NCBI GenBank assembly: GCA_963971535.1
Contig: OZ020586.1
Span: 71,015,548 to 71,079,547 of the forward strand
Source of the DNA: Notolepis coatsorum
Lineage: Eukaryota; Chordata; Actinopteri; Aulopiformes; Paralepididae
Direction: 5' to 3'
DNA: 64,000 bases
Part shown: positions 10,395-21,356 of the stretch, one piece after another
How the letters are laid out: the number at the start of each line of letters is the position of its first letter
Numbering within the stretch: position 1 is the stretch's first letter
The notes under the pieces: generated by a model
Told to the model about the DNA's origin: nothing
Database searches by the model: none
What the model saw: the letters and a program-made list of their open reading frames with translations, nothing else
Position numbers and translations under genes: made by a program

Positions 10395-10963
10395 ACACAT
10401 GACCATTCACATACACTGGGCATGAAGACACACATCATAACCATTCACATACACTGGGCATGAAGACACACATCATGACCATTCACATACACTGGGCATG
10501 AAGACACACATCACATCATGACCATTCACATACACTGGGCATGAAGACACACATCACCATTCACATACACTGGGCATGAAGACACACATCACATCATGAC
10601 CATTTACATACACTGGGCATGGAGACACACATCACATCATGACCATTCACATACACTGGGCATGAAGACACACATCACATCTTGACCATTCACATACACT
10701 GGGCATGGAGACACACATCACATCTTGACCATTCACATACACTGGGCATGAATACACACATCACACAACCATTCACATACACTGGGCATGAAGACACACA
10801 TCACCATTCACATACACTGGGCATGAAGTCACACATCACAGGACCATTCACATACACTGGGTATGAAGACACACATCACATCATGACCATTCACATACAC
10901 TGGGCATGAAGACACACATCACATCTTGACCATTCACATACACTGGGCATGAAGACACACATC
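10395..10963. repeat. Minisatellite array, left part (unit about 43 bp)
   Basis: About 14 copies of a unit containing CATTCACATACACTGGGCAT and then GAAGACACACATC, with length variants of about 31-44 bp caused by variable ACATCATGAC spacers. The array continues at 23510-23820 in the same orientation. The hAT element between the two parts is flanked by CACACATC, which is part of the unit, so the two blocks were one array. Confidence 0.95.
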
Positions 10964-11399
10964 CAGTGGCGGTTGGAATGCCCCATGGGCCCTGAGGCGA
11001 GATTGACAGCTCTTGACAGCTCGGGCCAGCTGAGTGTTTTATAGATAATTCATTTGTATCACAACGGAGTCACAGATCTAGTCGGGCCACGTAGCATTAT
11101 GTCGACAAAATTCAAATAGAATAAACAAGTCTAAAACAAAGAATTTTAAACGAAGTTTAGCCTATTAAATCATTTTATAAGCGTTCGTTTATTTGCGGTC
11201 TGTGTGAGAACTGAGAAGCATCCATCTGCAGAACAACAGCCAGCCCAGCTGCGTGAATATTAAAGGCAACCAACTTGTGTTCAGCTTTTCTCTGATTGGC
11301 CGCGACCCCCCGCCCCCATGCGGCAGGCAAGCGCAGCCGCCCCACGTCCCAAATGAAATCCAAGGAGCAAGCGGCAGCAGTGGAGGACGCAGGCTGCTG

Positions 11400-12075
11400 A
11401 CTGATTATGAAATGCGCGGAGCATAATGTTGAGGCAGATTCACGCGTCACTGTACATCACTTCTGAAGTATAAACAAACTAGGTTATTATGTTTCGCGTT
11501 TTTAACGCTGACTGATTATGAAATGCTGATTATGAAATGCGCGGAGCATAATGTTGAGGCAGATTCACGAGTCACTGTACATCACTTCTGAAGTATAAAC
11601 AAACTAGGTTATTATGTTTCGCGTTTTTAACGCTGACTGATTATGAAATGCGCGGAGCATAATGTTGAGGCAGATTCACGCGTCACTGTACATCACTTCT
11701 GAAGTATAAACAAACTAGGTTATTATGTTTCGTGTTTTTAACGCTGACTGATTATGAAATGCTGATTATGAAATGCGCGGAGCATAATGTTGAGGCAGAT
11801 TCACGCGTCACTGTACATCACTTCTGAAGTATAAACTAGGTTATTATGTTTCGCGTTTTTAACGCTGACTGATTATGAAATGCTGATTATGAAATGCGCG
11901 GAGCATAATGTTGAGGCAGATTCACGCGTCACTGTACATCACTTCTGAAGTATAAACAAACTAGGTTATTATGTTTCGCGTTTTTAACGCTGACTGATTA
12001 TGAAATGCGCGGAGCATAATGTTGAGGCAGATTCACTCGTCACTGTACATCACTTCTGAAGTATAAACAAACTAG
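11400..12075. repeat. Tandem repeat, about 120-bp unit, nearly 6 copies
   Basis: Each unit carries GATTATGAAATGCGCGGAGC, GTTGAGGCAGATTCACGCG, CACTTCTGAAGTATAAAC and a TTTCGCGTTTTTAACGCTGA stretch. Some units have an extra 14-bp CTGATTATGAAATG. The array lies inside the hAT element between its left end and its transposase remnant. Confidence 0.9.
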
Positions 12076-12129
12076 CTGACTGAACTAGAAAGCGTAACGT
12101 TATTATGTTTCGCGTTTTTAACAACCAAC

Positions 12130-12475
12130 TACCAGATTCACTCGTCACTGTACATCACTTCTGAAGTATAAACAAACTATACTGCTGTGACGATTTTGAA
12201 TATCTTAACATGTATTTACGCCCATACAATTTTTTAGATGAATGATTGTGGATATAATATAGAAAACACATCATTATGATATTGTCAGATGGGCGTAAAA
12301 TACCAGATTCACGCATCACTGTACATCACTTCTGAAGTATAAACAAACTATACTGCTGTGACGATTTTGAATATCTTAACATGTATTTACGCCCATAAAA
12401 TTTTTTAGATGAATGATTGTGGATATAATATAGAAAACACATCATTATGATATTGTCAGATGGCGTTGTCAGATG
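12130..12475. repeat. Tandem duplication, about 175-bp unit, 2 copies
   Basis: Two near-identical blocks starting at ACCAGATTCAC (about 12131 and 12303). Each contains CACTTCTGAAGTATAAAC shared with the preceding array and a segment bounded by the inverted pair TTTACGCCCAT / ATGGGCGTAAA. Confidence 0.85.
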
Positions 12476-12499
12476 TGTAGAATTCACCTACTTACAATT

Positions 12500-12650
12500 A
12501 TGTACCTTACTGTACCTCTGCTTGCGCCTACAGCACAGCAGGTAATGGCGTTAATCAATGAAACATGTAACCTACACACTGTACCTTACTGTACCTCTGC
12601 TTGCGCCTACAGCACAGCAGGTAATGGCGTTAATCAATGAAACATGCGAA
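12500..12650. repeat. Tandem duplication, about 68-bp unit, 2 copies
   Basis: Two copies of a block reading ACCTTACTGTACCTCTGC, then CAGGTAATGGCGTTAATC and AATGAAACATG. Confidence 0.85.
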
Positions 12651-12702
12651 TTGCTCTGTGCTGGCACAAAAGCTTGCACGTTGGCGGCAGGGTCCATCGC
12701 GA

Positions 12703-12703
12703 A

Positions 12704-12775
<72 letters not shown>

Positions 12776-12785
12776 GCAGTTAGTT
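12703..12785. repeat. (GTTA)n microsatellite
   Basis: About 19 GTTA units with one GGCA interruption near the right end, inside the hAT element. Confidence 0.95.
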
Positions 12786-13165
12786 ATGGCGTTAAGTGAT
12801 GCGGCGATAGCGATATGGCATTAACGAACAACAACGGGCATTAACCAACAACACAACAACACACAAGGGCCTCTCGAGCACCTCTCAAGAGCACCTGGGG
12901 GAGCCTCATGCGCATGCGCGGCCGCGGTCACTGTCTGCCGCGTCTCTCTTGCCGCGAAGGCCGTGTGCTAGGGCGGTCACGTGGCCGTGTGGCCAATCAG
13001 AGAAAAGCTGAACGAAAAGCTGAACACAAGTTGGTTGCCTTTAATATTCACGCAGCCCAGCTCTCTCTGTCCCCACGCTGGCCGTGAGGCCGCGGCGGTA
13101 TATAAAGCAGACAGAGATAATAAATACTATTATAGACTAGAGTAAGAAAAGGGCAGTTTACTCAC

Positions 13166-13680
13166 CTATTTGAATGGCATACGAGCCTTGCGTTGTGCAA
13201 AATCCTCGACAATGTCTTTAATGTCCAACTCCCGGGCTCTGGTGTTTTCAATGGACAGGATTGCAAGCCCACTCAGTTTCTCCTGACCCATGGCGCTCCG
13301 CAGGTAGGTCTTAATACGTTTTAACTTGGAGAAGGATCGCTCGGCTGTCGCCACAGTCACAGGTAACGTCAGGAATAACAGCATGGCAGTACACACCTCA
13401 GTGAACGAGGAAGTTACGGACTGATGATCCACAAACAGCATTTTTGCAAGTTGGAACACTGACGACTCCTTAGCGATCTCTTGTTTAAAACAGACCCTGA
13501 ATGACAGGAGTTGAGTGGCAAAGTAATTTGCTAGGTCCCTGTTGTAGTGGTCAGATAGACGTTTTGCCTTCTCATATAGCTCATCGTCTCCTGCATGCTG
13601 GAGGGTCATGGGGTGCAGAGCCTCAAACATGAGAGAGGTCTCACGCATACTACGGAATCTGTGGGACAGCTGATTTCACT
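13166..13680 (-). pseudogene. hAT transposase C-terminal remnant
   Basis: A minus-strand open frame of 160 codons from 13648 to the stop at 13166-13168. It matches the C-terminal hAT dimerisation region of fish transposases of the zinc-finger MYM/TTF type: FLTLPVTVATAERSFSKLK, then TYLRSAMGQEKLSGLAILSI near the end. This region normally mediates transposase oligomerisation. The ATG is internal. The frame is open upstream to about 13680 and then meets the BEL/Pao insertion; beyond it (22788-22800) the minus strand reads TCTCTTACAG, a plausible splice acceptor. The rest of the transposase, including the DNA-binding zinc finger and catalytic acidic residues, is not found, so the gene is non-functional. 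Confidence 0.75.
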
Positions 13681-13685
13681 CGCTG

Positions 13686-15116
13686 TGTTGTGAAGGGCCA
13701 GATTAAACCGAATATATATATTCATTTATATATATATATTTAATTGTATTTGTATATTCTCTAATATTCCCTGATATCCCTTGTATATTCCTTGTACAAT
13801 ATGCATTGAATATCCATTCTAGCCTACTGAACATCCCATAATAGTCTCCATTCTACTATTGGTCGAGACCTTGGTGCCAGGCTGCCATACCCCTCAGACC
13901 CAGTTCAAACGTACCGCTCCACATGTACGAACAAGTCCTAGTTCCGCGTAGGAATTTGGCTACCGCACCACTGATGGGACTATTTGTTCATAGTGCGTAT
14001 ATATACTGCGCTACTAAAGTAGGACTTTCTTTTCAGTCCAGTTTCTTACCCTCCAATAGAGTCACAGACGTAAAGCCTCCCCGCGACGCCACGTGTGGGA
14101 GTAAGGCCAAGTTCGCCTACCATCGGTATTGAGACATCGTGTATATTAATATTTGAATAGTCATATTTGGCACTATATCGTCGAGTTGGACGTAGTCTAT
14201 TAAGCTAATAATAGTCTGTTAATATATAGTGCTTCGTGCGGTGAGAATACTACCGTAGTCAGTACCCCATCGTTTCGGGCAGAGAACTGGCTGCTTACCC
14301 AGGGTGGTTGACCCTATGTGAAGCTGCACCCGAGGAGCCCCAGAGCCGACGAGCGAGTGGACCTGTATACCGGATTATTCTACCGACGACAGCCCGCCTT
14401 CCCAGGCACGGATTATGCTTTGGATACTTTGATTATTCCATGGATAAAGACCCCCGACACTGCCGTGTGTTGGAACCCCCCCCCCCTGGAGAGGACGCAA
14501 GGTGAGGAGACGCTCTGCAAGACGAGGTCGCTTCACGTCTCTCCCCCGTGGACCGGAGAGAGCCGGCCCACAAAGAGTCCACCTGCTTTCATCTGTGGTC
14601 CAAGGATCGCCGGCGCATTGAACGGCACTACAGTGGGTTCACCTGGGATACCCTTGGCCGGACGAGGCAGCCGGATTCTACCCCCCCCCCCCTCCTACTC
14701 CTGTCGGCTTACAAGCGACCGGATTAACCCCCTCTAGTGTATCTAGTATAATCATTAAAGTATCATTGCTGTTATTCCTTAACTATTCCAGGTCGTATAT
14801 TTACCACCTGCGCCTTCAGAGATTGGACATTCTCTATTGATATACCGACGAATACTCCTTGCCATAAAAGTGCATACTATTTCAATTCATAAATGTAATT
14901 AAGTGATTAAGTGCTTCTTCTACACACCATCGCTGTGTAGAAATAAAGACCTGTTTCTAATTCGTACATTTGTGTTGGATCCGTTTCATCTACGTGAGAG
15001 TGTTCATGATAATATATTTATGCCGTGTACTGGGTGGCCGAATATTAAGTACAAAGGTAGTGGTAGTAAGTATCATATCTAGTAATACAGTCAGGGAATT
15101 GTACCCCTCAGTTACA
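13686..15116 (+). repeat. BEL/Pao copy 1, 5' LTR
   Basis: Starts TGTTGTGAAGGGCC and ends CAGTTACA (TG...CA). It contains a TATA-like GCGTATATATACTG near 13995 and a polyadenylation signal AATAAA at 14942-14947, so the R region probably lies near 14960. C-runs at about 14475 and 14680 vary between copies. Short open frames in it (69 and 139 codons) recur in every LTR copy, but I see no protein family in them and treat them as chance. Confidence 0.95.
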
Positions 15117-15118
15117 AT

Positions 15119-15135
15119 TGGTCCTTCGAGCCGGA
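15119..15135 (+). promoter_or_regulatory. Primer-binding site for tRNA-Tyr
   Basis: TGGTCCTTCGAGCCGGA begins 2 bases after the 5' LTR. It is complementary to the 3' end of vertebrate tRNA-Tyr (TCCGGCTCGAAGGA plus CCA; the acceptor 5' strand is CCTTCGA). It would prime minus-strand DNA synthesis. The same 17 bases occur in copies 2 and 3. Confidence 0.9.
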
Positions 15136-15160
15136 GGGTAATTAGTGTAATATTAATATA

Positions 15161-18100
15161 GTGTTATTAATATTGAAATGGCCTATGATGAACACTCCAC
15201 GAAACGATCCTCCTAACCAACGCCCGCAGCGCGAACGACGGCTCCCTCAGTACTTAGAGGCTTACGCTGTCAGTCAACAACCTAGTCTTCTACTAACAGT
15301 AAACGCGGTAAAACTAGAAAGTAAAAGTATGTCTAACCCCAACGCCCAGACTACCCCGACCATAGAGGCCCCTACGGGCTCTAATGTAACTGACCAAGTT
15401 CACGGTGGGGACCAGTGGGAACCAGACATGACTTCACACCCCGCCAGTACTGAAGAAGTAGTCCCCGATGAGTCCCGGGAGGAATACAACGCTACCGAGA
15501 GAGAACTCGGCACGGAAGAAGACGGGGAGAGCACCGTGGAGATAGAGCTCCAAGGCTCCGCAAGGAGTACCCCGAGGGAAGGCTCCCCTATACAACCGCC
15601 TTCTCCAGAGGCAGAGAGGACCCTACAGCAGGCCTTCCTCATCAGCCTGAACGCCGCTGCTGAACGCGACCGACTGCAGATCCAGCAGCGAAGCGAACAC
15701 GAGCAGATACGTCTAGAAATAAGACGCATTCAGATGGAAGAGAATGTGGCCCGAGAACGAGCCGGTGCTCAACGGGACGCAGCGCGCGACAGACAGCAGT
15801 CGCAACTAATAGAACAGCTGATCAGACGGACAACACCCTCTCCCTCCGCCAGAGGCTCCAGGAACTCGTCTAGACACACCTCCAGGGCGGCATCCCCTAG
15901 CCGAGTAAACAACCCTGAACTTGACCAACAGACGAGGTCTATACCCCCCACAGACCACCTCCCCCCACCGGTCCAAGCGAGACCTAGCAACCGGGAAGGA
16001 GCAGCATATCCTGTGGAGAGGCTAAACCAGAGACTACAAGCACTGGATGACCTAACTGAAGACGAAGAGGAAGAGGAGGAGAACCACGCCCGAAGACAGC
16101 ACAGTACTCTACCGGACCAGGAGGTCCGGTACAGCCCAGGCTATACTCCCGCGGAGCTGCGCTACAGACCCCCGACTCTATACACGGGTGAGCACGACGC
16201 ACGACCCGCACAGAGGAACAGCACCTGGACAAGCGGGCCATGGTACACTGCCGGTACCAGCCCATACCAAGGAGCGGGAGGAGACTCGCCTAGGAGGCCT
16301 CTCCCCCAACGCTCGCCGATGTATCCACAGTCAGCGTCATACATTGGCACGCCTATGGTACCCGACTTCACCCAAGAGAACCGGGCCCAGTATACAGAAC
16401 TCCGCATGTGTCTGGAGACCATGTTGGTGGATGTATTGGATGAACGCCACAAATACGCCATCCTACTGAAGCACTTAAAGGTACCCCGCGCACATAATAT
16501 AGCGCTCGCCTACGCGACTTCCACCACCCCATACACAGCAGCGCTGGTAGCATTGGACCAGAGGTATGGGCGCATATGGGATTACGTGATCCAGGAGATC
16601 CGACACATCGACCGCTTACCCCCAGCAATAGACAATCGAGCACTGGACGACCTGTCCATCAGAGTGCAGTCCCTGGTAAGGATGTTGGGAGCGCAAAGAG
16701 AGAAGGGGAGGCATGAACTTTACGCCAACTCAAATGTGGAAAGGATCCTGGAGAAGCTGCCGCCCGCTCGTCAGGAGCGCTTTAGGCGGCAGAGGGACCA
16801 CAGAGACCCGAATGGCCCCGAACCGAACCTCCTCGATCTAGCAGACTTCCTGGCGAGAGAAGTCAGCAGCCTACGGCTAGATACATTCGGACGGAGCACC
16901 CCTGGCTCCAGAGAAGGAACCAGACGACTAAATGATGGAAGAAGATCGGTGACTGTGATGCACCAATCGGAGTCAGTACCGAGCAGCAGGAGCCACAGTA
17001 CCCCCTCCAGAACGGAGAAGTGGAAGATAGTGTGCCCCTACTGTGAGAAAGAACACTGGCTAGCGCAATGTGACTCCTTCCCCAAGCTGAACGCGGAGGA
17101 AGCAGGTCAATGGATAAAGTCCAACAAGCGCTGTTTTCGCTGTGCGCGCTCACACATGGCAGCCGAATGCCGCTTAAAGAAAAGGTGCACCAAGTGCGAT
17201 GGAGCCCATCTGGACATACTTCACGACAGTAACAGACGGCGCCCTTCACCTGCACCATCCAGCCGCAAAGCGAGCGTCATGTACATCGATCCCGCCAGCA
17301 GCAGTGGAGCCCGAGTACTCCTAAAAGTAGTGCGTGTGACACTAAGCTACCAGAATAAAGTCCTGGACACTTACGCCGTCCTCGATGACGGGTCAGAGAA
17401 GACCCTGCTGCTCGCCTCCGCTGCGGCCCAGCTAGGGCTGCGGGGAAGCGAAACCCAAATGACAATTCGGACAATAAGACGAGATTTGAAGACGATAAAG
17501 GGCGAGAATGTCTCATTCTCTATCGCAGCAAGCGGCCAGCCTGAGCGACGGTACCAGATTGCAGACGCTTTCACCAGCCAAGAAATAGGACTGTCGCGGT
17601 ACACATACCCCGTCGCCAAGCTGATGGAGAAATATGCACATCTGCGCAAGTTACCGATCCCGCTCATAGACAATGCTATGCCGACCCTGTTGATAGGCTC
17701 CGACCATGCAGACCTCATTGTCCCGATAGACCGGGTTCATACCGGACCCCGAGGCTGCCCTGCAGCAGTCGAGACCCGTTTGGGATGGACTCTCCAAGGC
17801 CCGCTCGCCAAATCTCTCAACCGAAGTACAGCCACTAGATGTCTCCACTCCCGAGTCACAGAGGGAGAAACCGCACTCCTGCAACACGTAGAGCGGCTAT
17901 GGACCTTGGAACAAATGCCCTTTAAGAATGGAAAGAAAGACATTCGCTCTAAAGATGACATTTACGCCATTCACCTCCTCGAGACAGGGACCAAGAGAGT
18001 CCCGGTCAACGGCGTGTTGAGATACGCCACGCCACTCCTGCGGCGAGAAGGAATGCCTACTTTCCACGCCAAGACAGACGCCACAGAACGGTACCTGCTG

Positions 18101-21100
18101 AACACGGAGCGGCGCTTAGCCAAGAACCCCGCCCAAGAGAGTGTATACCGCGCTGAGATTGAGAAGCTCATCACAGCGGGACACGTCACAAAGATGGACA
18201 TTAAAGAGGCTGACCAGACCACTGAATCGTGGTACGTGCCCCACCACAAGGTCCATCACAACGGTAAAGACCGCATAGTATTTAACTGCAGCTACCAGAT
18301 CGGATCCCAAAATCTGAATAAAGAGTTACTGCCCGGTCCCACACTCGGCCCCTCCCTACTCGGCGTTCTACTCCGCTTCCGCCAGGAAAAGGTGGCCATC
18401 AGCGGGGACATTAAAGGAATGTTCCTGCAGGTGAGATTAGTAGAGGCGGACAAGCCCCTGTTACGGTTCCTATGGAGAGAGAAGCCAGGAGATGAGCACC
18501 CAGCCATCTACCAATGGGAAGTCCTCCCCTTCGGAACGACGTGCAGCCCCTGCTGTGCGACATTTGCACTACAGAAACATGTAGCAGAGGACCCAGCAGC
18601 GGACGAAGAGGTCCGACACAGCGTAAAGAACAGCTTCTACGTAGACAACTGTCTACAAAGCCTTTCAACCCAGGAAGAAGCCGAGGCTCTCCTGATTAAA
18701 CTCCGCGCCTCATTGATCAAAGGCGGCTTTGATCTCAGGCAGTGGGCCAGCAGCGATCCGCAAGTACTGCGCAGCCTCTCCTCCGAGGACAAGGCAGCCA
18801 GCAGCGAGACCTGGATGGCTACAATCCCGGGAGAAGCCCAGGAGATGACCCTGGGATTGGTGTGGCGATTCAAAACAGATTCGCTTCACTACAGACACAA
18901 GCCCCTGACTACGGAGCAGGGAAGGCCGGCGGCGGCGCCGACCACCAGACGGAGTGTGTACACAACACTCGCCCGACAATATGACCCGCTAGGATGTATT
19001 CTACCGTACACCACCAGGGCAAAAATGATTGTACGAGCATTGTGGGACAAGGACCAGGGCTGGGACGACCCCATTCCCGCACACCTTGCATCCACCTGGA
19101 GAGAGTGGGAGATGGAGCTCCACTCACTCCCAGGCGTTAATATGCACCGAAGCTACTTCCCACCCACGGTGAGGCCAGAGACATGTAAAATGGACTTACA
19201 CGTCTTCAGTGACGCCTCAGAGGTCGCATACAGATCAGTAGCCTACTTGCGGGCCCAAGACCAGGGGGGAGAGATCTACACAGCATTTGTCCTCGCCCGC
19301 TCGAGAATAGCCCCACGCAAGCAACAATCTATCCCACGTCTAGAGCTCTGCGCAGCCCTAGCCGGAGCGCACCTAGCCACGCTCATCCAACGTGAGCTCA
19401 CCATACCGGTGTCTAGAACAATCCTGTGGTCAGATTCCACGACGGTACTCGCCTGGATCAAATCGGACTCATGCAAGTACAAAGTCTTCGTGGGAGTCAG
19501 AGTCACCGAGATTCAAGACTTAACCGAAGAGTTAACCGGAGAAACAGAGTGGCGCTACGTTGATACAAAACAGAACCCAGCTGACGTCATCACCCGGGGG
19601 ATGCCCCTGGATGACCTCACCCGTCGCAATGTCTACAGTGACGGCCCCGCATTCCTAAGACTCCCGGAAGGACAGTGGCCCATGCCTATCCGGAGGGAAG
19701 CAAGTCCAGAGGAGGTGGAAATTAAGAAGTCTGTGTTCTGTGGATTGAGCACCGTAGCCTCCACCGACCCTAACATAAACGATTGCACGTCCATAGAGAG
19801 TGCACAACAAAGAACATTCCTGCGGTACCACCCGGAGTGCAAGTCCCCCGCTGATATGTCAGCAGCTAACTACGAGGAAGCCGAATTGCTTCTACTGCAG
19901 CGAGCCCAGAGAGACTCGTTCCCCGATGAATTGGCCTGTCTGCAGGGAGGAAAGCCCGTCCCATCCGACAGCAGATTAATTCACCTGGCCCCCGAGAGCG
20001 ACGCTCATACCCTCATCAGAGTGGGTGGTCGCCTACGCAGAGCCCCCAATCTACCGGATGACATTAAATACCCGATCGTATTGAACAGCCGACACAAGGT
20101 CACAGAGCTGATTATAAAGAAATACGATGAGGATGTACATCACGCAGGAGCAGAAAGAGTCTTCGCGGAAATCAGACGTCGTTACTGGATCCTACAAGGA
20201 AGAGAGGCGGTACGACGCTTCCAGCGAACATGTCTAGACTGCCGCAAGTGGCGCGCGCAGCCCAGCATACCAAGGATGGCTGACCTTCCTCCATGTCGCC
20301 TCCGAATCGGTGACAAGCCATTCCACTCAACGGGTATGGACTGCTTTGGCCCGCTGCACATAAAGAAAGGAAGAGGAACCGAGAAGTGGTGGGGTATTGT
20401 ATTCAAATGCATGACCACCAGAGCGATACACATCGAGCTTCTCCCGACCATGAGCACAGACTCATTCCTTATGGCCTTCCGTAGATTCACATCACGGAAA
20501 GGAAGACCGTCTACCCTATTGTCCGATCATGGGACAAACTTCAAAGGCGGCGAAAGAGAGCTGAGAGAGAGCTTCCAAGCTATGGGCCCAGAACTTAAGA
20601 CCCACCTCGCTCCAGCACAGGTTGATTTCCAATTCAACCCCCCAAACGCACCCCACTTCGGTGGCACTTGGGAACGAGAAGTGCGCTCCATAAAGACAGC
20701 CCTGTACGCAGTACTTGGGGCCCAGACTGTGGCGGAAGAAGTCCTAATGACAGTCCTCACGGAGATTGAGGGAGTACTTAACTCGAAGCCCCTCGGATAT
20801 GTCTCCAGTGATGTGGCGGATATCGACCCAGTTACCCCCAACACACTCCTGATGGGGCGGCTAGATCCTGCATTACCCCAGACAATGTACCGGCCTGAAG
20901 AAGCGAACGGCCGACGAATGTGGAGGTACAGCCAAGTATTAGCCGACAAGTTTTGGAACAGTTTCCTACTGCACTACCTACCGTCTCTACAGACCCGCCA
21001 GAAGTGGGTAAAGGAGAGAGACAATTTGACAGAAGGAACAGTCGTCATGATTATTGATCAATCACTGCCCAGAGCTATGTGGCCGGCCGGCCGCGTAAGC

Positions 21101-21247
21101 AAAGTGATCACCGGTGCCGACGGCAAGGTCCGAGCAGCTGAAGTGCTCGTCCAGGGTCGCACTTACACCCGTCCCGTGGCAAGGCTCATAGAACTGCCTC
21201 GACTCCCAGACACAATCGATGATGACCATGACCCTACAACCCTATGA
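15161..21247 (+). CDS. BEL/Pao Gag-Pol polyprotein, intact 2028 codons
   Basis: A single uninterrupted frame encoding capsid-type, protease, reverse transcriptase, RNase H and integrase functions. By rough residue: charged, coiled-coil-like gag segment (150-260); capsid-like region around 400-600; zinc knuckles (625-690, starting CPYCEKEHW and including CFRCARSHMAAEC); aspartic protease with VLDDGSEKTLL (about 742); reverse transcriptase with GDIKGMFLQV (1082) and YVDN (1159); RNase H with HVFSDASE (1348); integrase zinc finger HHAG...CLDC (1660-1690); integrase core with MDCFG (1726), SDHGTNFK (1789) and GGTWEREVRS (1838); DUF5641-type C-terminus (1930-2010). The start is the first ATG of the frame and has an in-frame ATG soon after. 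Oddities: the reverse transcriptase has YVDN where most have YxDD, and RNase H has Arg near 1358 where copy 2 has Gly. Confidence 0.93.
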   Translation: MLLILKWPMMNTPRNDPPNQRPQRERRLPQYLEAYAVSQQPSLLLTVNAVKLESKSMSNPNAQTTPTIEAPTGSNVTDQVHGGDQWEPDMTSHPASTEEVVPDESREEYNATERELGTEEDGESTVEIELQGSARSTPREGSPIQPPSPEAERTLQQAFLISLNAAAERDRLQIQQRSEHEQIRLEIRRIQMEENVARERAGAQRDAARDRQQSQLIEQLIRRTTPSPSARGSRNSSRHTSRAASPSRVNNPELDQQTRSIPPTDHLPPPVQARPSNREGAAYPVERLNQRLQALDDLTEDEEEEEENHARRQHSTLPDQEVRYSPGYTPAELRYRPPTLYTGEHDARPAQRNSTWTSGPWYTAGTSPYQGAGGDSPRRPLPQRSPMYPQSASYIGTPMVPDFTQENRAQYTELRMCLETMLVDVLDERHKYAILLKHLKVPRAHNIALAYATSTTPYTAALVALDQRYGRIWDYVIQEIRHIDRLPPAIDNRALDDLSIRVQSLVRMLGAQREKGRHELYANSNVERILEKLPPARQERFRRQRDHRDPNGPEPNLLDLADFLAREVSSLRLDTFGRSTPGSREGTRRLNDGRRSVTVMHQSESVPSSRSHSTPSRTEKWKIVCPYCEKEHWLAQCDSFPKLNAEEAGQWIKSNKRCFRCARSHMAAECRLKKRCTKCDGAHLDILHDSNRRRPSPAPSSRKASVMYIDPASSSGARVLLKVVRVTLSYQNKVLDTYAVLDDGSEKTLLLASAAAQLGLRGSETQMTIRTIRRDLKTIKGENVSFSIAASGQPERRYQIADAFTSQEIGLSRYTYPVAKLMEKYAHLRKLPIPLIDNAMPTLLIGSDHADLIVPIDRVHTGPRGCPAAVETRLGWTLQGPLAKSLNRSTATRCLHSRVTEGETALLQHVERLWTLEQMPFKNGKKDIRSKDDIYAIHLLETGTKRVPVNGVLRYATPLLRREGMPTFHAKTDATERYLLNTERRLAKNPAQESVYRAEIEKLITAGHVTKMDIKEADQTTESWYVPHHKVHHNGKDRIVFNCSYQIGSQNLNKELLPGPTLGPSLLGVLLRFRQEKVAISGDIKGMFLQVRLVEADKPLLRFLWREKPGDEHPAIYQWEVLPFGTTCSPCCATFALQKHVAEDPAADEEVRHSVKNSFYVDNCLQSLSTQEEAEALLIKLRASLIKGGFDLRQWASSDPQVLRSLSSEDKAASSETWMATIPGEAQEMTLGLVWRFKTDSLHYRHKPLTTEQGRPAAAPTTRRSVYTTLARQYDPLGCILPYTTRAKMIVRALWDKDQGWDDPIPAHLASTWREWEMELHSLPGVNMHRSYFPPTVRPETCKMDLHVFSDASEVAYRSVAYLRAQDQGGEIYTAFVLARSRIAPRKQQSIPRLELCAALAGAHLATLIQRELTIPVSRTILWSDSTTVLAWIKSDSCKYKVFVGVRVTEIQDLTEELTGETEWRYVDTKQNPADVITRGMPLDDLTRRNVYSDGPAFLRLPEGQWPMPIRREASPEEVEIKKSVFCGLSTVASTDPNINDCTSIESAQQRTFLRYHPECKSPADMSAANYEEAELLLLQRAQRDSFPDELACLQGGKPVPSDSRLIHLAPESDAHTLIRVGGRLRRAPNLPDDIKYPIVLNSRHKVTELIIKKYDEDVHHAGAERVFAEIRRRYWILQGREAVRRFQRTCLDCRKWRAQPSIPRMADLPPCRLRIGDKPFHSTGMDCFGPLHIKKGRGTEKWWGIVFKCMTTRAIHIELLPTMSTDSFLMAFRRFTSRKGRPSTLLSDHGTNFKGGERELRESFQAMGPELKTHLAPAQVDFQFNPPNAPHFGGTWEREVRSIKTALYAVLGAQTVAEEVLMTVLTEIEGVLNSKPLGYVSSDVADIDPVTPNTLLMGRLDPALPQTMYRPEEANGRRMWRYSQVLADKFWNSFLLHYLPSLQTRQKWVKERDNLTEGTVVMIIDQSLPRAMWPAGRVSKVITGADGKVRAAEVLVQGRTYTRPVARLIELPRLPDTIDDDHDPTTL

Positions 21248-21344
21248 CTTTGTGAAGTTGACTGACCCCTACAGCAAACCCTTATGTGTAAATAGACAAC
21301 GCGATTAATCTGTCTCTGTTTAACTGATTAGGTCTGGGACCTAT

Positions 21345-21356
21345 TCAGGGGGTGGC
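21345..21356 (+). promoter_or_regulatory. Polypurine tract before 3' LTR
   Basis: CAGGGGGTGGC abuts the 3' LTR at 21357, in the position where plus-strand synthesis is primed. Copy 2 has the same tract (complement at 43080-43091). Confidence 0.7.

Noticed and set aside
10395..10963. CRISPR-like repeat array
   Set aside because: Spacers are not unique; the whole unit repeats with small length variants, and the surrounding DNA is a vertebrate-type genome.
13923..14132. A 69-codon open frame repeated in all BEL LTRs (also 21594, 42633, 49264)
   Set aside because: It recurs because the LTR recurs. It shows no protein family signature, and the related copy 3 LTR does not clearly conserve it, so I treat it as chance.
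15400..20949. Many antisense frames of 60-140 codons opposite the BEL gag-pol
   Set aside because: They mirror the strong codon bias of the sense gene and have no domain of their own.
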